Source: Lingula anatina (lineage: Eukaryota > Brachiopoda > Lingulata > Lingulida > Lingulidae). From it: a stretch of 62,167 nucleotides of DNA. Below are positions 30,470-42,000 of the stretch, one piece after another. The translations under genes were made by a program, and so were the position numbers. The notes below the pieces were generated by a model. It was given only the letters and a program-made list of their open reading frames with translations. It ran no database searches and was not told where the DNA came from. Location of the stretch: NCBI RefSeq assembly GCF_001039355.2, contig NW_019775876.1, positions 55,846-118,012 on the forward strand, given 5' to 3'. The first letter of the stretch is position 1. Each line of letters begins with the position of its first letter.

Positions 30470-32927
30470 ACTAAAAAGAGAAAGAGAAAAGGGATCGGAA
30501 TTCCATGGTCATACACCTGTTTTCAAATCTCTTATCACAATTCCATGAATTAAATTCAAAATTAATGAATAAAATAAGGATCCGGTTTCATTACTAACAC
30601 GCACACGACAACCAGTCATCTTATTTCAAGCAGCAAACACGCGTCATTGATTTGCCATCTCATGTGGTTATTGAATATTACCTGCGCAATATCATTTCAA
30701 TGACTCATGCCTTATAAAGAGAGTCATCATTATCAAATATTTACACTACTTTGATCGACCATAAGGGAGCATCTAATAAAGGAAATCGAAAACCGTCGTT
30801 TCTCTATAAAAATTTACCAATTTGATAATAAATTATAAATATTTTACCATGACACTCACATATACTGTTGGATATTTATTACATATGATAGTGTAGCAAG
30901 AGATAAAGTGTAATCTTTGTTCCATTCGCCCGACAGGATTTTATATTGTGCTATTTAACTAGTTATGTTTCATTGCTTTATTAGCACTGATCTTTTAGTA
31001 TAACTTCAACCTTTTGGCTGTTATGTTTTAATAAGCTTATTAAATTTTTAAAGAGGGCATGTTGGATATATTAATTCTTTTACCGATCGTGGTAAGGCAC
31101 GCGTCGTTATATTTTCTGCCGATATTAAATGTTACCTTCTGAAAGGCGCAGAATAAAGTTAGAACGACCAAATGAGACTAGAAATTCGCCTTTCTGTGTT
31201 GAATTGTTCGTTACCACATTTTGCTTGTTGAGGTCCGCAGGCCGCACCAAGTGAAGTGTGCTCCACTTTTGTGTCCTCTACCATAAGTATTCTCTAGCTG
31301 TTACAAAACTATATGAAAAATTAATATGCATGTTTGTAGCAGCTATAGAAAGCCTCTGTTAAAGAGTACATATTTAATGGGAAAGCGACTTTTCTCAGCA
31401 TAAAACAGGATTACGGCGTACATGTATCCTAGAGCTTATCTGAGCCGGTGTTACAAGAATGTTAGTCCGCAAGGAACCGTAGTCCGTTCCCCATTACTTT
31501 GTACAGGTGACATTTGGCCAATATACAAATCCCAATACTCCGATTAACCTTAACCTGTACTTATCATATGGGACCCAGGACTTTCATTCCTAGGACTACC
31601 ATTATTGTCACACAGGCGCCAATGTCAATAAGATAAAACGATATGTTCTTCTGCCGCTTGTCCCTGGACACTATCCCATTAACCATACCGCCCTTGAGTA
31701 CTGTTACTTTGGACTCATTATCCAAAATGTCCCTTTTAACTACCATGTGTTTTTTTTTCTGTAGAAATATTTTGAAAGCGTCGACACATCGGGGGACGGG
31801 CAGATTTCTCTGGAGGAATACATGGTAGCTATGGGCTTAGTGCCGCCTGTCCACCACAAGTGAGTATATGCTTGGGTTATTTGAGTATACGCAAGGGCCA
31901 AGAGGGCGGGGTTGGCGGGTTGTGGGGTTGTGTGGGCGGGTTGGGGTGGGGTGGGGTGGGGGAGGGGAGAAGGTGGGAGGGGGGTACAGATGCAGGCTTC
32001 ACAAAACGGTTTTAGATTCAAATTTTTGTCTTTAATTTTAATTTTTTTCTCAAATTTGGTATACTCCATGTATAAAGCAAGTAAATAAATTAACCAATGA
32101 ACATTTTAGAATTTTATTGACTACCACCGACTTTTTTTCATATTACAGAGGACATAAATTTTTGACTATAAGTTTAGATCAGTTTTCAGGTTAAAGTGTT
32201 TTTTTTTTGTGAAGCAGACCCCATGGGAGGCAATTTCTTCCCCACTCTGCCCACCCCCCTTCTCTCTCTATTTGCCATGTTTCGATTCATTGTTATTCGT
32301 TGTGGTTGAGAATAGCTTTTTTCATCTTCCAATTTATTGGTTAACTCTCCGAGGTTTGGTTGGTGTAACAGAACTGAGACTGTCACGTGTGTCTAGGTGA
32401 CGAAATATTTAACGGGAATTAAAATGTTGTCCTGAAGTCTTATAAAAGAAAAAAGGATTTTATGAATATTTGCAATTAGCTAAATTTGCCGCAAAGAAAA
32501 AAAGTAAAGAAACACTGTTTCAGAGGCCCAACTAAAACATTGTCTAGAATATGGCATCAGAAAATTTTCAGTAAAATATTTGGTGTGAATTGAATATTTT
32601 ACGACCATGAATACTTCAATCAACATCAACTTAGACAGCAGTGAACATTTCCCTTAAAGCTACACTGTAGCAACGACTAATAGAAACTAAAGGTATATTA
32701 ATTTTCCCAGGGCTGCGATGTTTCGAGGTGTCTTCCAACAGTTTGACAAGAACGGAGACGGGAAGATTGACAAGCACGAGCTGAAGGCTTGCCTGGCCGA
32801 GCTGGGACGGAATTACACCGAGGAAGAGACCGCCAGGTGGCTGGCTCAAATCGAAGATAAGGACGGAGACACCGAGACCATGAATTACGAAGAGTTTATT
32901 AAGGAGGTTTTCGGAGTCGACGTCTAA
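27227..32927 (+). CDS. EF-hand gene B: calmodulin-like calcium-binding protein, 146 aa
   Basis: Coding exons 27227-27355, 31765-31859 and 32711-32927 join in phase 0 and phase 2 to give 146 residues and a TAA stop. EF loops lie at residues 14-25 (DSDQNGTLSLCE), 50-61 (DTSGDGQISLEE), 87-98 (DKNGDGKIDKHE) and about 124-136 (DKDGDTETMNYEE). The last loop is one residue too long, so EF-hand 4 may bind calcium poorly or differently. As in gene A, a Pro-containing linker (VPPVHHK) separates the lobes. No signal peptide or membrane segment is present, so a cytosolic calcium sensor or buffer is expected. It is a tandem paralogue of gene A with the same exon phases and the same 95 bp second exon. A TATA box and a perfect CRE suggest cAMP- or calcium-responsive transcription. 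Confidence 0.87.
27381..27407. repeat. (CT)n tract 25 bp inside gene B intron 1
   Basis: Pure CT repeat immediately downstream of the exon 1 donor. In RNA it is a polypyrimidine tract that could bind PTB-type factors. Confidence 0.95.
28905..28943. repeat. (AT)n microsatellite
   Basis: About 38 bp of AT alternation in gene B intron 1. Confidence 0.95.
30435..30466. repeat. (GA)n microsatellite
   Basis: Pure GA repeat in gene B intron 1. Confidence 0.95.
31765..31859 (+). CDS. EF-hand gene B exon 2
   Basis: 95 bp between TTCTGTAG and CACAA|GTGAGT, phase 0 to 2. It codes KYFESVDTSGDGQISLEE then YMVAMGLVPPVHH. Homologous to gene A exons 2a and 2b. Confidence 0.9.
31860..32710 (+). other. Intron 2 of gene B (851 bp)
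   Basis: Includes a GGGTTGGGGTGGGGTGGG-type G-rich stretch at 31905-31985 with G-quadruplex potential; otherwise AT-rich with no exon. Confidence 0.75.
32711..32927 (+). CDS. EF-hand gene B exon 3 (EF-hands 3 and 4)
   Basis: Acceptor TTTTCCCAG|G; the G completes a Lys codon, then 71 residues and TAA. EF loop 3 is canonical. EF loop 4 has one extra residue. The C-terminus is FIKEVFGVDV, three residues longer than gene A. Confidence 0.92.
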
Positions 32928-33027
32928 AAGTGTGTTCTTTTTTTTCATGGAAATCGAACACGGTGCATAATTCCAACCAAATTCATTAATGACGTTTTTT
33001 TCTGGCTTTGAAAATATTGTGGATTCA

Positions 33028-33033
33028 AATAAA
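33028..33033 (+). terminator. Candidate poly(A) signal of gene B
   Basis: AATAAA about 100 bp after the stop codon, followed by T-rich sequence. Confidence 0.55.
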
Positions 33034-34065
33034 AATTTGTTATGGCCAGCTTCACAATTTAAGTGTACCGTTTTTTTCTATTTTTTGTATGTTGTTACCT
33101 GTTTGTCTAATTCAGTAACTTATTTTTTGATTAATATTTGTCATGGGAAATAAGTACGATTCCTAATTGTACGTTGCTCCTTCGTTGACAACAGACATAA
33201 AACGTACAAAAAAACTTTGAAACTTTAACTTTATATATGTATCTTATATACATGTATTAGAGAAAACACACAGGTGGTGTGGGTAACATCTTTGTGATTT
33301 GGTAACTTATAAGTTTATTAATTGACTTTTCTCGATATTGTAAGGTGACGGAAGTTTCGTTTCGCTGTAAATATTTAAAGATTTAGTTTTGTTATTTTAT
33401 TTATTTCATATTAGATGCATTAGTTTTATTTGGAAAGGGGTTTGTTTGTTAGCTACCGTTATTTTTGTCGACATTTCCATTTTTAATTCTTTGGAATATT
33501 TATCCTGGGAAATGAATATAGCCGGTTACTAGTGTTAGTGGGAATGTTTTTGTAATGTATGTAATTAGATTCAATATAATCTGCCGCTCATTCTTAACAT
33601 ATCAAATGTTGGATCTTTCACCTAAAATATTTATTATTTCAAGTCTTCATTGTGAATATATTTTGATACACTAGCGATTTTAAGTATTTCTAGTCTGCAT
33701 CGCTATTGATGTACGCATAATGCAAGCTCACGAAGATGGATCAAATATTTGTATATTTTCATTTCTTATTTAATCAAACTAAAATCATTCCCTTTTTATT
33801 GCGTTTTAAGAGGGTCTATTTTATGAAAAGCGTACTGCACTGATGTGCTATCGTTGTTGCCTTCAACTGTCTCCCTCATACATTGTGCCGGCAATTCGGG
33901 GGATTATTGTAAGAAAATAAAACAATTGGATTTTACAAATGATCGTTTAAACAATGAAAATTCAAAAAGTATTGCTTGGCGAGATTACTGTGCTGAAAAT
34001 AAATAAATCTTTACTCTGAAAAACTTAAGTTTTACTCCTCGATTGATGTCTATGTTCTCATGATA

Positions 34066-34093
34066 AATAAATAAATAAATAAATAAATAAATA
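34066..34093. repeat. (AAAT)n microsatellite
   Basis: Seven tandem AAAT-type units. Confidence 0.95.
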
Positions 34094-36972
34094 CAAAATT
34101 CAAATCGACATAGTAATTGTGTTATTTGCATCTTCCTGCAATTTAATTTCATTAATTTTTTTACTCGAATCCACTCCTAACATCCAATGTTTTTTTTTCT
34201 TTCCTGAAATCACAAAAGTTTAAAATTGTATATACAAATGGATTGATGAATATAGTTTATTGAATAAATATTTGTTTGAACAGACACATAAATGAATATG
34301 TAAATTATTGATAGACGAAAAAGTTGAAAAGGGTGCAAATACATACCTGCAAGAGCTCTTTTCATTTTTTCTGATTGTAAATTATCTATCTGTTCTCGGG
34401 TTATTCACAGTTCTTCAGGCATAAATTAATTATCTGTCTTTTTTAGCGTAGATTTTTCTATTTTTAAGACAATTTACATCACAGCCAGGATAAAGGAAAA
34501 CAGAGAAATGTGATTTAAAGCAATTTGACATCTTCAACTGGTGTGGTGTACAGCGATATGGTAAAATGAGGTTTTGTGAAATTACATGTATCACACTAAA
34601 ATGACATTAGTTACTAAAACGATGGATATGTCGAGCATTTATGAACAAAATTCACGGCCTTCACCTTGACATAATCTCAATCTTTTTAAGACCGGAAAAA
34701 CACAAATGTTTGCGATATTTTCGTGTTTCGAAATACGTAGAGACAAGATAAAACCAGCATAGGTTGCAAAATGGAGAAGTTCTTTTGATTTGCTTTTACT
34801 TAAGGTGTATTTCTCGTATGATTTAATTGACGAAATAAGCGACCACTCCACTGACTGAAAGCGTGGAAAAAACCCATAGGTCTACAAATTTCCCACAGGT
34901 CTCTAAGAATTTTCTTTCATTCTTTTTATTATCTGCCTGTAAACTGAAAATCTGTGCACGTGTATTTTCGCTTTGCTTAAAATGAGTGTGACAAGCTTAT
35001 AATACTTACATACAGACAACCTGCATAGCCAAAATAAGTAATTATTCAGTCTATTTGATCACAAACAAAACAATTCTTTAAATCACTCTGGTGTATGTTC
35101 GCCAGCTTATATACAAAAACGAGCCAGTACGTTGGGTTATACTAGAATATATTTTGTCGATGAGCTGAAAATGATCTGCAAATGGTAACTTTTCATATTA
35201 GTATCATTAAAATTTAAAAAAAAATTGTGAGAAATTGTTCATGATCTTTCAGTATAGAGAAAGGATCGGTTATGGCCCATTCTTTGAGCAAAATACCTGT
35301 GAAAAACCATGTCCACCATCCAATCAGTCCGCAATTAACAAACTCAACAATTACTTCAAATTAAGAAAAACGACATAATAACATCTCTAAAACAATACCA
35401 ATAAACCCGAAATATATCTAGATTTAGAACGACGAATTTTGCGCTAAATTACCAGGTTTCGCATGGCGGTTCTTAATCACAGTGAATCTTGATCGTTTTG
35501 ATTTTAAATAATTCTATATTCCTTCGAAGTTCTGATGGTCCGATGTTGGGATATTAAAAACCTACATTATTTTGAAATTTTAGCAGGGGCCGATTTTGGA
35601 TTTATCGACATGGGATATTTCACACAAATTTTTTCACCAAATTTACCTTTACAGCGTGGTATAGATAAAATTAAAGAACACGCTGACGCCGACATAAACA
35701 ACTGACGATTTTTATTTTCAACAGTCATGCAGTAATGGATCATATGTCACAGACAAAAAAACATCTTCAATCTTGCTCCTCGTGAGCTTAAACAAGATAA
35801 TCAAAATCAAAATTACGTTTTGAGTAACGAACATAATCAACTCGCACCTAATCGTTATATACTAGTTAAACCACAGCACATGCTCTCTGTACAAAATTTA
35901 CACATATCTGGTGTATGTATGTTGAATACGTATGGTGTATAGAAACTGCCATGCCTGGGCATACATAAAACGATAAAATATATGTAATATACATGAAATT
36001 AAAACAATACATCATTGCTTGCACTTGCTCTAACCACATCAGTCGTTTGTACATTCTCCCTCATATTTTTACACGACATACACTCGCGTTCACAATAAGC
36101 ATATACGTTTACATCTCCACATTAAATTCAGTTGGTCCACCTCCGCCCATCTTCTCCAATGTCATTGGTCCATATAAAAACCATCTACGGTTGCTCCGCA
36201 TTGATTAGCTGAAATGACACGCCGAACAGTGTCTTTGCTGACTTCTGCTAGAGAGAACTAGTATAATGTACTCGTTCCTGCGTTTCTAGTTCTTTTTGTG
36301 CGTTATTAAGTGTTTCTGTTCTATTTTTCTTAAACTGTATCGCTTTGTTAGCGAAGATAATAATAATAATAATGATGATAATAATAATAATCTTCCCAGG
36401 AATTATCTTGCATTCCTTCTTGAAAAATAAAACGTTAACATTCTTCAAACGTGCAGTTTTTCCTACGGTTTCATCCAGATTGGTTTACAGATCATTTCAC
36501 CTACTACATGTATGTCTCTTTTGAAGAGAATAGTTTTCAATATTTTACATATAAACATCAAATCACCACTTACTAAATACAACTTGTATTTTCTGTCACC
36601 TCTACCTCTTTTCGTCATTTCTATACATCTTTTAATAGGTTAAAGAGGTCATAATATTTGTGAACACATTCTTATATTGCCTCAACGTACACAAGTTTTA
36701 CTTCATCTTTGTGAACAGATATGAACCCAAAAAGCTGAACAAATTGTTCCATTAAACTAATACAGCAATCTTTACAATATCTCAGCAATGTCGTGCTTTC
36801 TGAGAAGTTTTTGTCTTAATACAACGAACATGCATCTACAAATACGACAAGGAGATACACCTAGATGCCCCTCGCTTCCATCATTTTTCAATATGATCAC
36901 GTTTTTTCAGTGTGTGCCATTTTTGAAAGCACAAGGCCAATATCTGTATACTTGCACAATGTATGTATCAAT

Positions 36973-37244
36973 TTTTTGAAAGACAAAAAAATAATATCTA
37001 AAAAGTTTATTTTTAAAATATCCCAAATTTACAAAACACACGCTTTAGAACTTCACTCAAATTACCTTCACGGCAATTTAACAATAATCGATGTGCCTTC
37101 ATTCACTTTTTGAAAGACAAAAAATAAAAAATCAAAAAGGTTTTTTTTTATCAGATAATATCTAAAATTTACAAGATACATGCTTTTGAACTCTATTCAA
37201 ATTACATTCACGATAATTTAACAACAACTGACGCGCCTTCAATT
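36973..37244. repeat. Diverged tandem duplication, 2 x ~135 bp, in the BMI1-like 3' UTR
   Basis: Two units start at 36973 and about 37107. Both begin TTTTTGAAAGACAAAAA and share the order ATTTACAA-A-A, TTCAAATTAC-TTCACG, AATTTAACAA and GCCTTCA. They have many substitutions and small indels. The position just beyond the stop codon suggests both units are in the transcribed 3' UTR. Confidence 0.75.
37006..37011 (-). terminator. Candidate poly(A) signal of the BMI1-like gene
   Basis: AATAAA on the minus strand about 280 bp past the stop codon. Other AATAAA-like sites occur further on, so this choice is tentative. Confidence 0.4.
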
Positions 37245-37289
37245 AATCAAATATCAAATGCAATGTCTAGGCATTCTACACAAATATAA

Positions 37290-39008
37290 CTACACCCTAA
37301 AAACTGGACCAGCGGGCGAAATCTGACCATTAGAAGGGCTACACTCCATATAAGGATCTCCAGGTTTCCCAGAATTCAAGTGCTTGGAAGCCAATGCGTC
37401 GGCAATCCCGTTCACACGCGCGCTTTTCGACATCGAGCCATTCCCTTTACGACTGCAGTTAAGCGGCTGCGACTGTGGCGACGTTGGTTGCAAGGAAGAT
37501 TTCGATTGGTCAATCTGTGGAGGCGATGGCGTCCGTGTTGTTGAAACCACATCTTGTTTCTCACTTTTCGGACTATGGCCAACCTTTCCTTCTCCGTCTT
37601 GAGTTGATGTCACCGTGCACTCTGCTTCTACGCTGGCAGAGCGAAGAGTGGAAAGATCTTGGGCCTCCATGTACTCTGCGGAGTCCGTGTGTGCGGCGTA
37701 GTTTTCAGGGCTCGTCTTGATTCCAGCACCTGTGACGTCAGCAGCCATGGGAGCTGGCATGATGGTTGGTATTGTCATTGCACCGGGTTGACCTCCGGCC
37801 GCCAAAACTGCGGCTTGGGTCGAATGAGATGATGCCAAATTTTTGAAGCTAGTCTGCGGAAAATAAATAATGCCATAATTCCCATTGGCGATTGCTGCTT
37901 GAAAGTTTATAGGCTGCACGAAGGGTTGTCTTTGCTGGTCGGGGATGTGGAGACCTTGTGGCTGAAAGGGGGACGCCGGGGGCTGCTGCCACTGTGGAGC
38001 TTCAGGCCACTGTTTCTGGCGGCGCTGTCGTGGCTTTTTACGCCCTAAAACTTTAGTAGGGTCCGGCTTGTTTGACATCAGGCTGCCGTGTTGTTTCTTT
38101 GCCCCTATTTGACTTAGGGGGATTTGAGGTACTTTTAGTTGTGGAGTGTGTTGCCGTTGGTGGGTTTGGTGTTGCTGATTATTGTGTAATTCCTGTGGCT
38201 GCTGCTGTCGAGGTGTTTGTTTCGTTATTTGCTGGCCCTGGTGTCGGAACTGGTCATGCTGCTGAGCATTTTGTGTCGGTTTCTCGTAGCTCATCTGTTC
38301 TTGTTCTGGCGTTGACTGGTTTTGGAAGTCGTATATTTGTTGCGCAGCCTGTTGCTGCCGCTGCCATGAGTCTTCTTTTTCTAGCTGGGCGGGGCCTTGC
38401 TCGCTGCCAAATTGACGTTGATCTTCCTGTACACGCTGTATCTCCCGATGCTCGCTCTGAAACTTCTGCTGCATTTTCTCTTGTTGGTGTTGTTTTTGTT
38501 GTAAAATATAGTCATGGTTTTGTTGATAATTGCTTTCAATAGGACTAGCACCATTTTTAGCAGATGCATTATTTGCAGATGCAGATGCGCTGGCAATATT
38601 CACTGGCGTTGGCAATGTATTGGAAGATGCCGACACCGGCACAGTTTCCGTGGCAACGGTTTCTAAGACGACTCCATTATTATTATTATTATTATGACCA
38701 CTTTCAGGGACCGCTGGTGGCTCATCCACTGTTGCCACGTTTACTTGAGGTAAAGGTAATGAATCCGTGGCTGATCTCTGCGCAGGGATTGTTTTATCAT
38801 TATCCAAAACTGGCACAGTTTCAGTGTCTATAGCACTGGGCGTCTTGGGACCCTGGGGTGCAGTAGAAAGATCCGACTCCTCGTCTTTTGCTTTGTCGCC
38901 CTCTATACGCCGTTTCTTGTGTGGTACAGCGTCTGTGGTGTGTTCTGTGTCCTGGTTACGAACTATCTCCCTCTCAAATATGAGATAGTATAACTTCAGC
39001 GGCTCCCT
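37290..39008 (-). CDS. bmi1: BMI1-like exon 9: RAWUL end and long disordered tail
   Basis: Acceptor TTTTTTAG|AGG, phase 0, then 572 residues and a stop. It begins [12 protein letters not shown], the last strand of RAWUL, then KKRRIEGD. The tail has a poly-Asn run of six encoded by a trinucleotide repeat, Ser/Ala-rich and Gln/His-rich segments, a basic patch ([11 protein letters not shown]) and SP/TP-rich sequence near the end. No folded domain is recognised. The tail is open over more than 1.5 kb with no stop, so it is clearly coding. Confidence 0.95.
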   Translation of the reverse strand, partial: REPLKLYYLIFEREIVRNQDTEHTTDAVPHKKRRIEGDKAKDEESDLSTAPQGPKTPSAIDTETVPVLDNDKTIPAQRSATDSLPLPQVNVATVDEPPAVPESGHNNNNNNGVVLETVATETVPVSASSNTLPTPVNIASASASANNASAKNGASPIESNYQQNHDYILQQKQHQQEKMQQKFQSEHREIQRVQEDQRQFGSEQGPAQLEKEDSWQRQQQAAQQIYDFQNQSTPEQEQMSYEKPTQNAQQHDQFRHQGQQITKQTPRQQQPQELHNNQQHQTHQRQHTPQLKVPQIPLSQIGAKKQHGSLMSNKPDPTKVLGRKKPRQRRQKQWPEAPQWQQPPASPFQPQGLHIPDQQRQPFVQPINFQAAIANGNYGIIYFPQTSFKNLASSHSTQAAVLAAGGQPGAMTIPTIMPAPMAADVTGAGIKTSPENYAAHTDSAEYMEAQDLSTLRSASVEAECTVTSTQDGEGKVGHSPKSEKQDVVSTTRTPSPPQIDQSKSSLQPTSPQSQPLNCSRKGNGSMSKSARVNGIADALASKHLNSGKPGDPYMECSPSNGQISPAGPVFRV

Positions 39009-42000
39009 CTAAAAAACAACAATAAAATACGTTTAAACACGGTATATAAGGAGTAAATCTGCATACTACCGGCATAAACATGTCGTTTGAGACTTAAGTG
39101 ACATTCAACACCTTACAGTGTACATCATCTTTATTAATGGCACTCCAATCACATGTTGTGATCTATGCTTTTGTTAAACTGGTGAGTGGGGTGCACGAAC
39201 GAGAGCGTTTTGTCGAACTACATGAGTCCTCCGTTGCCCCCTGTTCGAGGATGTGTAAGCCCCGCAGTAAACTTACCCTAGTCCACGTGTAGATGTAGGC
39301 TACGTCCATCAGCGTGTAGTCGTCATTCAGCGGCTCGTCTGAGTGGAAGATATCGACCTAAAATAAACCAAGGTTCAGAATATATTTCAATTATATGATT
39401 CAAACGAGAACCAAAAGACTGTTTTTATTTACGATAATTAATCAAACGCGTGTTGTGACACTACATTGCACTTACATTTATGGGAAAGTGAATAACAAGA
39501 AAACAAAACGGCAACGTTAATAATTTCGTGCAGCGCATCACATCTTTGTATTGTAAATGGTGGTAGCTTTGTTCTAATCTTATGTATTATTTCTTAATGC
39601 GTTTGCATTATAAAACCCGTTGCCACGCTATACCAGTTTCTATGTGGACCTAATCGAACTAAGCTAAAACCCTACGTTAATCAATAAGAATGGGTGGTGA
39701 CGACCAACAGCGCATTTCAGACTATTGCAGTCCGAGTTTGTCGTAAGTGTGAAGAGATCTTAACATATCACGCAAAAATGGCCGACTTTGCTATGTCTCA
39801 AGGATAAACCGCTTACGTCATAGTTGAGCGACAAATCGAACTTCATGAAGATGAATTTCTTGAGGTGAGCAACGGTGAAGGCCGCGGGACACAAAAGGTG
39901 GCGCTTGTCGTGGTCCTGTAAGAGAAACCAGAGATAATATACATTTTCGACAGTGTCAATGATTAATATTTCAAACATGTTTATATACACCTAATCTATA
40001 ATTTCATAATTCTGTAATACGAGATATAAAATTTATATTGAAATACCCTGATCAAATCATAAGACGTGGAGTATGTCCGTCGTCGTCGTTGAAATTACTT
40101 TATCTAGAATATCGCGGCGAAAAAAATAACGCCAATATATCAGTAGATCTCTGTAGCAAAATGAATCATTTAAAAATCAGAAAAATAAAGAGTTCGGTTA
40201 CACGGTACCTGTACTGTTTGCTTGCCATCTTCACCCTCAGGTGCCGGATTATTTTTAAACGCCGACCTATAGTACGGAGAGAAATATTGCTCACAATTAA
40301 CAAAAACGGAAAATGGGTTTAAATGTTTTTTTTCCTGGAAAACATAAAAGTTTAAATGATTTGATGAAACATGGGTGTGATATTTTGGGAAATTCATTGA
40401 AGAATTTGATTACGAGGAAGTTTTGGAACAGCGTAAATATTTAATATTTTGTCCATCAAATCTTTAAATACGAGTCGAATTAAAAAATTTTCTACACCCA
40501 CGTGTCTCTGTACTCCAACGAAAGACTGATTTTGTCATCTTCAGTATAGATGGCGCCTTCGTCGACCTCTCCCTTATCTTCATTCGACAGACCGAAACTT
40601 GGATCTGAAATTATAGATAAAATGGGCTCAGAATAAAGATTGATCGTTTTGACATGTGTGCACGTGTATCTAATCCGAAGCCACGGTGCCTTCTTGTGCA
40701 GGTGAGAAGGAAAAAGACCAAAGATGCCGCGCGATCCTAATTCGGGGGATCTGGTCTTTAGACGGGGCTCTCTTGTACAAGTCCCTCCACATGGCCGAAA
40801 TCAACCTCTCAATATTTCATTTTACTCGTCGAATTGCAAACTTTAGGGCACACTTTATACAAACGGTTTAAATCACTATAAATTTAGGTATAACTTACCT
40901 GGCAGAGGATTAACTGCGAAGAAATCTCGCCTTCGTTTCATTTCATCTGGAAATAACAAGCATGAATTATAATTTTCAAAAGACAGGTTAAACACTCTGT
41001 CGATGCTTAATTTAAACAGCATACTTATTTTCATTTGAGACTAATAAGAAGCATGACTATTTTAATCTAACGGATTTTAAATATCAATGTACGATGTATG
41101 TATGTGGAATCATTTCGATTGTGTAAACAACAGTTTATATATTCCGATGCGGCCGAAATATTTTAAAATCACTCACTTTTAAAAAGACCAGGCACCAGTT
41201 TATATACAAGGTCTTGGAGCGTCTTATCTAATCTGAAAACAGAAAAAAAAGAAATTGCTTTAAAATTCCTTTACCTTTTGATTTTCACATGAGCGGAATC
41301 CCGAAAATAACTTAGAATATTCGTGTAAACAACAGCTTTAAGGTATTATTAACCTCTCAAATAGTCTGACAAATAATTGCGAAGTAGTTCTTCTACAAAA
41401 CAAACACACAGACGTGCAGGCCTAAAAACAAATTCAGCGTTTGTTTATCTGCCTTTCGTGACCGATGAAAGATGTCGGATAACACGCTGACCAATCGACT
41501 CCTTGTTTCCTCAAACCACAGGCAGGTTGTCCGGTTAATCGAACGTTCATGGAGCGAATTACCGCGCGTAAATAAGTCTCTAACATGAAGAGAAAGCGAT
41601 ATGATATTTCACATAGACGTCAAGTTGTAGAAGAGGGTCCGTTTGAAGATCTATGCTCTTCAAACGAAATTTTAACCCTTATACTACAAAGAAGTGGATC
41701 CATAATGATGATTTTGAAAAAAAAATGTAACGGAAATTCGGTCATTTAACATTTTGTAGTGCTAGTTATCAATAAATAATTTCAAAATAACCGTTTCTTT
41801 GTTAGGTAAGCGTATAAAAAATAAAGAAATAACCCTACCGTTTACTATATATTATTGCCCTTTTCTTGGTCGACTTTGTTACATCGAAAGCTTTTTGTTT
41901 GCGGGTACATTTTGCCCACGTTAACTAGGAACGAATGTTCATTACGCATACGGCAATAATTTTTACATCAATTGTGAATTCCTCCTTTTCTATACGTAAA

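Larger units (their letters stand above)
27356..31764 (+). other. Intron 1 of gene B (4.4 kb)
   Basis: Starts GTAGGC and ends TTTTCTGTAG. It holds (CT)n just inside the donor (27381-27407), an (AT)n tract (28905-28943) and a (GA)n tract (30435-30466). I found no alternative second exon like the one in gene A. Confidence 0.75.
32928..36972. other. Intergenic region between convergent genes
   Basis: AT-rich, with an AAAT-type repeat (34066-34093) and an AAT-type repeat (36357-36391). I see no supported gene. Confidence 0.65.

Noticed and set aside
37384-38988. Plus-strand frames opposite the BMI1-like last exon
   Set aside because: They are shadows of the minus-strand coding exon, whose frame joins correctly to the conserved RAWUL exons.
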